Under the pieces are notes generated by a model. The model made no database searches, was not told the origin of the DNA, and saw only the letters and a program-made list of their open reading frames with translations. A program made the position numbers and the translations under genes. Positions 8,519 to 15,014 of a stretch of DNA of 64,000 bases are shown here, piece after piece (position 1 is the first letter of the stretch; each line of letters begins with the position of its first letter). Source of the DNA: Acetatifactor muris (GTDB lineage: Bacteria > Bacillota > Clostridia > Lachnospirales > Lachnospiraceae); contig JAMPHD010000004.1 in assembly GCA_023663635.1 (NCBI GenBank), positions 82,266 through 146,265 on the forward strand, in the 5' to 3' direction.

Positions 8519-9118
8519 TCATCCTGTTATGCCTTTTGCCTGCAACGCGGATCTTATGGCTCTCGCCGCTCCTTCTATACCAAAACTGCCACTGTCTATG
8601 GCCAGATCCTTGCCTGTCAGTTCGTCCTGATAGCCCTTACAATAGCGCTTATGATATTGTATCCTTGATTTATCCACATTTTTTATCATTTTCTCCGCCA
8701 CAGACGGTGTCATACCCAATCTCCGGATACAATTATCATAGCGTACACTATAGGGAGCATAGATAAAAACGCTGAGGCGCCGGGGATGATCCGCTAAAAT
8801 GCTGTCGCTGCATCGTCCCACGAAAATACAGGATCCCTGTTGTGCCAGATCGCGAATGATATTCTGTTGGATCATGTAGATTTCATCCTGCATGCTCTGT
8901 ATCCCCATCCCCAACGGATACTGTCGCCTGAAATAAATGGAACGGGCATTCTCCTCCTCCTGACTGATCGTAGATACGGGCAGTCCCATCCTTTTAGCCG
9001 TCTGCTCCACGATATCCCTGTCGTAGAATGGGATTCCCAATTCCTCAGACAGATTCTGCGCGATGCATCGGCCCATACCGGCAAACTGTCTGGATATGGT
9101 GATCACATATTTCTCCAT
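8519..9118 (-). CDS. Cytidylate-kinase-like P-loop protein
   Basis: 199 residues; the ATG at 9118 with GGGGGA upstream is chosen because it places YVITISRQFAGMGRCIA at the N-terminus, as in the cytidylate-kinase-like family. The glycine loop SRQFAGMGRCIA is an altered P-loop: real Cmk proteins have GPxGSGKST-type loops, and the Lys-Ser/Thr is missing here. Later segments FYDRDIVE, GSCIFVGRCSDSIL and the YHKRYCKGY region match the family. Members in Clostridia are mostly uncharacterised and often sit with transporters. It follows the ABC permease by 18 bp and precedes the ATP-grasp gene by 49 bp, suggesting membership of the same operon. Confidence 0.8.
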   Translation of the reverse strand: MEKYVITISRQFAGMGRCIAQNLSEELGIPFYDRDIVEQTAKRMGLPVSTISQEEENARSIYFRRQYPLGMGIQSMQDEIYMIQQNIIRDLAQQGSCIFVGRCSDSILADHPRRLSVFIYAPYSVRYDNCIRRLGMTPSVAEKMIKNVDKSRIQYHKRYCKGYQDELTGKDLAIDSGSFGIEGAARAIRSALQAKGITG

Positions 9119-9136
9119 TATTCCATCCCCCAACTT

Positions 9137-9904
9137 CTATACTCCGGCTGTCTGCGCTGCCGGGCGTTTATTCCGTTTCTGCAGAGACCGTACAATACAG
9201 GACAACGTAAAGTTTATGGCAAAGTAGATCAAAGCGGCAAAGCCAAATAATACAAAGACATCCGAAACATTCGTGGTGCCCAAGCCATTGTATTGATAAG
9301 CGCCGTTCATGATCTGCCTCACTCTTGCCATCAGCTCGATGACCGCCACATTGGCCAGATAGGAAGAATCTTTCACCGTAGTCACCACCTGACTCAGCAA
9401 TGTGGGCACAATATTTCTGTACGCCTGGGGCAGAACAATGTATAGCATGATCTGCACCATATGAAAGCCTTGGGAACGCCCTGCCTCAAACTGTCCCTGC
9501 GCCACGGAGTTCAATCCGCCCCGGATGATCTCCGCAAGGACAGACGATGTAAACAATATCAAAGCCACCGCGGCCTTGAACAGCATCCGCACCTCCACCG
9601 TGGAGATTCCAAACATTTTATGGTCCAAAAAACCGGGGCAGGGGCAGAATACCACACAGACAAAGATCCATAGGAGCAGTGGTGTGTTCCGAAATACTTC
9701 TATGTAGACGATCGCCATCCATTTGAAGATCCGACTGATCCTGCCATTACAGTAATTTCTGGCCAGTGCCAATACCGACCCGATGAAAATCCCCAATATC
9801 ACCGCCGTCACCGCAATGACCAACGTAAAAGCGATACCTTTACAGATATACAGCAACACTCCCGTATTTGATATGATTTTCAGGCTTCCCTCTAACTCTC
9901 TCAT
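9137..9904 (-). CDS. Polar amino-acid ABC transporter permease (second)
   Basis: 255 residues; the ATG at 9904 has GGAGAATGG upstream. HisM/GlnP-type inner-membrane subunit with about five membrane segments. The ABC-ATPase docking EAA loop is AGRSQGFHMVQIMLYIVLPQA, which fits the family consensus. It is paired with the preceding permease, and a heterodimer is expected to form the membrane channel. Part of the complete importer ATPase / binding protein / two permeases encoded from 12483 down. Confidence 0.88.
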   Translation of the reverse strand: MRELEGSLKIISNTGVLLYICKGIAFTLVIAVTAVILGIFIGSVLALARNYCNGRISRIFKWMAIVYIEVFRNTPLLLWIFVCVVFCPCPGFLDHKMFGISTVEVRMLFKAAVALILFTSSVLAEIIRGGLNSVAQGQFEAGRSQGFHMVQIMLYIVLPQAYRNIVPTLLSQVVTTVKDSSYLANVAVIELMARVRQIMNGAYQYNGLGTTNVSDVFVLFGFAALIYFAINFTLSCIVRSLQKRNKRPAAQTAGV

Positions 9905-9920
9905 ATGCCATTCTCCATCC

Positions 9921-10628
9921 TTATACTTTCGCCGCAATATCAACCTTGGCATCCCGCTTTTTCAAAGAGTTTTCCCATGTGCCGGCCAATGTGGACAGCG
10001 GAAAGCACACGATGAAAAACAATAACGCGCTGATCAGATAAGCGGGCGCGTATGCCCCGCCGGTATTCACTCCCGTCACAAAGTTATATGTCACGGAGAT
10101 CAGATCCGTACCTCCCACAATATACAGACAGGAAGTATTTTTGATCAGGTTCACCACCTGATTGACCATGGGCGGCAGGATGATCTTGATACTCTGGGGA
10201 AAGATAATGTAGTACATCCGCTGAATATATCCGAACCCCTGGGCCTGAGCCGCCTCAAATTGTCCCTTTGGAACGGATTCTATACCGGCCCTGATCACCT
10301 CCGCCATATAAGCTCCCGTATAAATCCCCAAGGCCAGGATGCCCGTAGGGATAATGCCGATGCTGTGTCCCGAAAAAGCCAACGCATAATATAAAAAACA
10401 CATCTGCAGCAATATCGGCGTATTTTGGATAAATTCCACATAAATCCGGGCCAAAACCACCGGTATCTTCTTCCCGCAGGTCGCCATCAGTCCAACGACG
10501 ATCCCCAGAAACAATGCAAGGAGCAGCGCAAAAAATGAAGTCTTCACCGTATTTCCCAATCCATGCAGGAATGTGCTGCGAAAAACCCAAACTTTTTGCC
10601 ATGCGTCCGCCGAAAAAAGACCTGCCAT
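9921..10628 (-). CDS. Polar amino-acid ABC transporter permease (first)
   Basis: 235 residues from the ATG at 10628, preceded by AGGGATAGG. The sequence starts with GLFSADAWQKVWVFRSTFLHGLGNTVKTS, typical of HisQ/GlnP permeases, and has the EAA loop AAQAQGFGYIQRMYYIIFPQS. Five predicted membrane helices. The next permease starts 16 bp downstream. The two differ enough to suggest distinct halves of one heterodimeric channel. Confidence 0.88.
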   Translation of the reverse strand: MAGLFSADAWQKVWVFRSTFLHGLGNTVKTSFFALLLALFLGIVVGLMATCGKKIPVVLARIYVEFIQNTPILLQMCFLYYALAFSGHSIGIIPTGILALGIYTGAYMAEVIRAGIESVPKGQFEAAQAQGFGYIQRMYYIIFPQSIKIILPPMVNQVVNLIKNTSCLYIVGGTDLISVTYNFVTGVNTGGAYAPAYLISALLFFIVCFPLSTLAGTWENSLKKRDAKVDIAAKV

Positions 10629-10694
10629 ACCTATCCCTATCCCTTTCCGGTGTCCCGCCTGACGGCGGGACACCTCCGGAAGTTCACATAAATT

Positions 10695-11606
10695 CTATTC
10701 CAGACCATAATCATCTACAAACCCGCTGATCGTACCATCGTTCAGCCATGTATTCACCAATTCATCGCACAGCGCGGAGAAATCGGAACCCTTTTTGGTG
10801 GCAATACCATATTCCTGGGGCGAGAATTTCTCTTCAATATAAGAGCGACCCTCTGTCTTGTATATAGCCAGAATGGATTTGTCAACACAGAACGCATCCA
10901 CTTCTCCCGCGCTCAATGCCGTGGAGATTGCCGGATAATCCTCATACTGCTGATAAGAAATGCCGGTGGTCCAAACTGCCGTGTCGAACGTCTCCGGATT
11001 AAAGTTTGCTCCATCGATCAGACCCGCCTCCACCATAGCGGCTGTCAGCGCTCTTGCAGACGTGGAGCCGGAAGAAACACCCACTTTCTTATCCACGAGA
11101 CCTTCAAGAGACGTTATTCCGGATGCGTCCTCCACTAACACCGTCACCGCATCCGTATAGTAAGGTGTGGAGAAATCCCAGCTTTCCTTTCTCTCGTCCG
11201 TGATAGTAAAAGTGGCAAGCACACAGTCGATATCTCCGGAATCCAACAGCTCCGTGCGGGTTGCCGCCGTCACGGTGGTAAACTCCACTTCCACCCCCAG
11301 ATAATCTGCCAACTTGGTCGCAATATCAATCTCCATGCCGGAATACTCCCCTGTCAGAGTATCCTGAAGTCCAAATCCGGGCACCGCGTTCTTCACCCCT
11401 ACGCGCAGTACGCCTCTGTCGATGATGGCCTGAGTATCCGCTCCAAAGGAACTCTTCGATCCTTCCTCCGACTGCCCGGTCGCTCCTCCCGCACCGTTTC
11501 CTCCGGAGGTTCCCGCGCCTGCCGCGGGTTCCTGACCTTTACCACAGCCCGCGAGCATTGTCACAGACATCAGACACGCCAATAGCAACGCCAGTTTCTT
11601 TCTCAT
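10695..11606 (-). CDS. Polar amino-acid ABC transporter substrate-binding lipoprotein
   Basis: 303 residues with a lipoprotein signal: charged MRKK, hydrophobic core, lipobox LAGC (Cys about residue 21), then a Gly/Ala/Ser-rich linker. The mature domain is a family 3 periplasmic-binding fold; GVLRVGVKNAVPGFG, GMEIDIATKLADYLG and the GVSSGSTSARAL hinge segment are typical. Specificity for a polar amino acid such as Glu, Gln, Asp or cystine is likely but not assignable. A 148-bp gap with short hairpins separates it from the upstream ATPase, so its mRNA level may differ from that of its neighbours. Confidence 0.9.
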   Translation of the reverse strand: MRKKLALLLACLMSVTMLAGCGKGQEPAAGAGTSGGNGAGGATGQSEEGSKSSFGADTQAIIDRGVLRVGVKNAVPGFGLQDTLTGEYSGMEIDIATKLADYLGVEVEFTTVTAATRTELLDSGDIDCVLATFTITDERKESWDFSTPYYTDAVTVLVEDASGITSLEGLVDKKVGVSSGSTSARALTAAMVEAGLIDGANFNPETFDTAVWTTGISYQQYEDYPAISTALSAGEVDAFCVDKSILAIYKTEGRSYIEEKFSPQEYGIATKKGSDFSALCDELVNTWLNDGTISGFVDDYGLE

Positions 11607-11754
11607 AATCTCTCCTCTTTTCTGCCTGCTTATTTGGTGTTACCCGGACAAATGTAAGCAGGGCGCCCACCTGCCGGATTTATCCCAAAACATGGGACAG
11701 AAGAATATGTTTCATGTAAAAAGCTGCCTCCATGTCTCAAGCAAAATAAAATAC

Positions 11755-12483
11755 TCAACGGATGATCTTCCCCAAAAACTGTTTCACGCGCTCGTTCTCC
11801 GGATTATTAAAGAAATGTTCGGGCGTTCCCTCCTCCACGATCTGTCCATCCGCCATAAAGACGATCCTGTCAGCTACCTGGCGCGCAAATCCCATCTCAT
11901 GCGTGACCACTACCATGGTTATGTTTTCTTTGGCAAGCCTTATCATCACATCCAACACTTCCTGTATGGTCTCCGGATCCAATGCCGAAGTGGGTTCATC
12001 AAACAGAATGATCTTGGTTTGAGCACATAAGGCTCTGGCAATGGCGATACGCTGCTGTTGTCCGCCGGACAATGTTGTGGGATAGACATGAGCCTTATCC
12101 CTCAATCCCACTACATCCAGATAATGATAGGCCAATTCCTCTGCCTCCGCCTTACTCTTATGATAAAGTTTTGTGGGGGCCAGTGTCAGATTCCGCAATA
12201 CCGTCATATGAGGATACAGATTAAACTGTTGAAATACCATGGAGGTGGTCTCACGGACCAGATGCACTTTATTCTTATGATTCAGTTCCCTATCGTCCAA
12301 CCAGACTTTTCCGGAGGATGGCTCCTCCAAAAAATTCATGCAACGCACCGTAGTGGATTTGCCGGATCCGGAGGGACCGATAATGACCAATTTTTCACCT
12401 TCTGCCACCTCAAGGTTTACATCTTTCAATACATGTAAATCTCCAAAATATTTATTAACATGCTCCAGTTTGATCATTGCCAT
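11755..12483 (-). CDS. Polar amino-acid ABC transporter ATP-binding protein
   Basis: 242 residues, GlnQ/HisP class. Walker A is GPSGSGKSTT, the Q-loop lies in MVFQQFNLYPHMTV, the signature is LSGGQQQRIAIARAL, Walker B is IILFDEPTSALDPE and the H-loop is VVTHEMGFA. All catalytic residues are present. The ATG at 12483 has GGAGG eight bases upstream. It is the first gene of the importer; the promoter, a terminator hairpin and a possible leader ORF lie directly upstream, pointing to regulated expression. Confidence 0.92.
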   Translation of the reverse strand: MAMIKLEHVNKYFGDLHVLKDVNLEVAEGEKLVIIGPSGSGKSTTVRCMNFLEEPSSGKVWLDDRELNHKNKVHLVRETTSMVFQQFNLYPHMTVLRNLTLAPTKLYHKSKAEAEELAYHYLDVVGLRDKAHVYPTTLSGGQQQRIAIARALCAQTKIILFDEPTSALDPETIQEVLDVMIRLAKENITMVVVTHEMGFARQVADRIVFMADGQIVEEGTPEHFFNNPENERVKQFLGKIIR

Positions 12484-12593
12484 TGCCGTTTCCTCCTGTC
12501 ACAAATTCTTAGGCCGTCCTTTAGCACAACAAAACGGGGCTGATGCTCAGCGATCAGCCCCGTTGCCTGTCTAAAATATCTATATTTTCTCAA
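12474..12593 (-). CDS. Possible 39-residue leader ORF upstream of the amino-acid importer
   Basis: A TTG at 12593, nine bases after GAGG, opens a frame of 39 codons that runs through the terminator hairpin and stops inside the first codons of the ATPase gene. The first residues read as (M)RKYRYFRQATG, dense in Arg, Tyr and Phe codons just ahead of the hairpin, as expected for ribosome-mediated attenuation. The start codon is non-canonical and the frame could be fortuitous. Confidence 0.3.
   Translation of the reverse strand: MRKYRYFRQATGLIAEHQPRFVVLKDGLRICDRRKRQWQ
12524..12564 (-). terminator. Intrinsic terminator / attenuator in the importer leader
   Basis: A perfect 12-bp stem (12533-12544 with 12553-12564) and 8-base loop are followed on the minus strand by TTTTGTTGT. 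It lies between the promoter (-10 at 12617-12622) and the ATPase start, so it can only act on the importer transcript, consistent with an attenuator. Confidence 0.65.
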
Positions 12594-12616
12594 TTTGCGT
12601 TTCCTCTATATCCGAG

Positions 12617-12645
12617 ATTGTATACTATGATACAATGTTTGTCAA
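12617..12645 (-). promoter_or_regulatory. Strong promoter of the amino-acid importer operon
   Basis: Perfect -35 TTGACA (12640-12645) and -10 TACAAT (12617-12622), 17-base spacer, minus strand. The predicted leader is about 125 nt. Confidence 0.75.
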
Positions 12646-12665
12646 CAGGAAATTTTCGATTTTCT

Positions 12666-12694
12666 TTGCAAATGCCCAAAAGTTGTGATAGGAT
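12666..12694 (+). promoter_or_regulatory. Candidate promoter of the FUSC-HAD gene
   Basis: TTGCAA and TAGGAT with a 17-base spacer, each four of six to consensus. It is followed by a 12-bp hairpin with a GAAA tetraloop (12720-12747) and then AAAGGAG before the ATG at 12769. Confidence 0.4.
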
Positions 12695-12719
12695 ATCTGT
12701 TGAGAATGTTTGTGACAAT

Positions 12720-12747
12720 GAGGTCCATGGCGAAAGCCGTGGACCTC
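12720..12747 (+). other. 5'-leader hairpin with GAAA tetraloop
   Basis: GAGGTCCA pairs with TGGACCTC, extended by a G-U and three G-C pairs to a 12-bp stem capped by GAAA, ending about nine bases before the ribosome binding site of the FUSC-HAD gene. Too few U residues follow for a good terminator. It may stabilise the mRNA or control translation; no known riboswitch class is recognised. Confidence 0.45.
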
Positions 12748-12768
12748 TGTCTTTAAAGGAGATCACCC

Positions 12769-14051
12769 ATGAAAAAAATATACTTTCCTAAAATAGGCGC
12801 GAGGATCCTAAAATCCGGTGCAGCCGTCCTTCTCTGTTTTCTGATCTACCGGATCAGTGACCGTCGCGGCATCCTTTTTTATATGGCGTTGGCCGCGCTG
12901 CAATGTATGCAGCCGGATCACACCGGCAGCAGATCCATGGCAAAACAACGAATCTGCGGTACCCTCATTGGCGCTCTGTATGGCTTACTTACCATTTTAC
13001 TGCAATACGGATTATTGTCGCCACTGCAACTGCCTTATATCTGCTATTGCGCCGTTGTCACGATATGGTCATGATCTCTCTGTATACGGCTGTCGTATTG
13101 AAAATGCGAAACGCGGCCTATTTCTCCTGTGTGGTGTACCTCAGCATCACCATGGTACATATCGGGGACGAGAATCCCTGCCTGTTTGTAGTAAATCGCG
13201 TGGCGGATACTCTGTTAGGAGTCGGCATCGGCATGTTGGTCAACAGTTTTCAACTGCCGCGCCGCAAACAAAAAGATACCCTTTTTGTGGCAGGGCTGGA
13301 TGATGTGCTTCTGTCACAGGGCTCCCGTTTATCGGATTTCAGCCGTATAGAGCTGAACAGAATGTTAGAAGAGGGACTTCCTTTCACCATTATGACCATC
13401 CGAACGCCTGCCTCCTTTTTGGAGGCCACACAGGGCATTCGTTTAAAACTGCCCGCCATTTTGATGGATGGAGCCGTCATTTATGATCCTTTGGAGAACA
13501 GTTATCCCTACAAATGTGAAATGTCCTATGAACAGGCATCGGAAATTGTGCGAATACTGCAGTCTATGGGGGTGGAAAGCTTTCAGAATGTGGTGGATAA
13601 CGATAATGTATTCATTTATTTTCAACAGATTAACAATCCGGGAGCCTCCCGGATTTATGAGGAACTGCGGCGCTCTCCTTATCGAAATTATATCCGGCAT
13701 CCCCTTCCGGAAGGAGAACCCGTAACCTATATCATGGCCATGGATCTGACGGCAAAGACAGAAAACGCATATCGGATGTTGACAGAACACGAAAATGCCG
13801 CGCAGTATAGATTTCTGTGCTATCCCTCCCAAGAGTATCCCGGCTATTCTTACCTTAAAATTTATCGAAAGGACGCAACGAAACAAAAGGCTTTAGAGCA
13901 TTTAAAGGCCTTAACAGGTTTCAACAAAACTTACACTTTTGGCACCATCCCCGGTATGTATGATGAATCAGTGGAGCGGATTCCGGCGGACGATGTTGTA
14001 AAACTGTTGAAGAAACGCTATGAACCCCTGATCTGGCAGCAGCATATTTAG
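12769..14051 (+). pseudogene. FUSC/aromatic-acid-exporter-like membrane protein fused to a degenerate HAD domain, frameshifted
   Basis: The first ~100 codons from the ATG at 12769 (AAAGGAG upstream) encode membrane helices of the FUSC/ArAE type and stop at 13072. The continuation is in the -1 frame from about 13070 to 14051, with more helices (ISLYTAVVLKM, VADTLLGVGIGMLVNS). Joining frames near 13060-13075 gives a single protein of about 425 residues. The C-terminal ~260 residues resemble Cof-type HAD phosphatases, but motif I reads FVAGLDDVLL without the nucleophile Asp, and the motif IV region reads FGTIPGMYDES without its acidic pair. The Lys motif (DATKQKAL) remains. So the HAD part is probably a non-catalytic sensor. 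No slippery site is visible; a one-base deletion or assembly error is the simplest reading. Confidence 0.7.
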
Positions 14052-14067
14052 ATCGTCATGTAAAGGA

Positions 14068-15003
14068 TCAACCTCTCCCGGCAAGAGCCTGCGCGATATC
14101 CTCTCTCATGTCCAGGACCGCGGCCCGCGCCGCGTCCGCATAGCCCTCCCCGCCGTATCGGGCATATTTTTCCTGCCGGTACGCCGCAATGATGCCCCGA
14201 GAGGAATTGACGATGGCTCCCAGTCCGTCCTCGTTGAAGAAATGCACCAGATCGGCGCCCTTTCCGCCCTGCGCGCCATAACCCGGCACCAGGATAAAGC
14301 ATCGGGGCATGATCTTGCGCAGGATTCTTCCCTGCTCCGGATAGGTGGCGCCCACCACGGCTCCGATATAGCTGTATCTGCCCTCAGGCGGCATGCACTC
14401 CGCAGCCCAATCGGACACCCGCTCTCCCACCAGTTCATAGAGATGTCTCCCGCCGACCGATTGATCCTGCAACTCACCGCTTGAAGGGTTGGAAGTCTTC
14501 ACCAGAACAAAAATACCCTTGTTCTCCTCCCTGCACACCTTCGCGAAAGGCTTGACGCCGTCACTGCCCAAATAGGGATTCACGGTGACAAAATCCTCAT
14601 CAAATCCGGCATAGGACTTGCCGCCCACGGTCACGCGGCCCAGATGTCCCACCGCATAGGCTTCCGCCGTGGAACCGATGTCACCCCGTTTCACATCGCC
14701 GATCACGATCAGGCCCTTGGACTTACAGTAATCCACAGTCTTCTTGTAGGCGATCATGCCGGGAATCCCGAACTGTTCATACATGGCCACCTGCGGTTTC
14801 ACCGCGGGTACCAGATCGCAGATGGCATCCACGATGCCCTTATTGTACTGCAGGATAGCCTCTCCGGCTCCCTCCAATGTCTCGCCACAGTCCCGGAAAG
14901 CCTGTTTTTGAATGTGCTCCGGCACAAATTTCATCATGGGATCCAATCCCACCACAATGGGAGCATTTGTCTTCTGAATTCCCGCGATCAGCTCATTTAT
15001 CAT
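14068..15003 (-). CDS. pyrF: Orotidine 5'-phosphate decarboxylase, subfamily 2
   Basis: 311 residues from the ATG at 15003 (GAGGAG seven bases upstream). It converts OMP to UMP, the last step of pyrimidine biosynthesis. The catalytic DVKRGDIGSTAEAYA motif carries the Lys-Asp charge network; VVGLDPMMKFVPEH at the N-terminus is typical of the longer subfamily found in many Clostridia and actinobacteria. It follows nrdD by 11 bp, which links UMP supply and deoxynucleotide synthesis in one transcript. Confidence 0.93.
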   Translation of the reverse strand: MINELIAGIQKTNAPIVVGLDPMMKFVPEHIQKQAFRDCGETLEGAGEAILQYNKGIVDAICDLVPAVKPQVAMYEQFGIPGMIAYKKTVDYCKSKGLIVIGDVKRGDIGSTAEAYAVGHLGRVTVGGKSYAGFDEDFVTVNPYLGSDGVKPFAKVCREENKGIFVLVKTSNPSSGELQDQSVGGRHLYELVGERVSDWAAECMPPEGRYSYIGAVVGATYPEQGRILRKIMPRCFILVPGYGAQGGKGADLVHFFNEDGLGAIVNSSRGIIAAYRQEKYARYGGEGYADAARAAVLDMREDIAQALAGRG

Positions 15004-15014
15004 AGAAATACTCC

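Noticed and set aside
13050..13080. Programmed -1 frameshift in the FUSC-HAD gene
   Set aside because: No slippery heptamer or following pseudoknot is visible; an indel is simpler.
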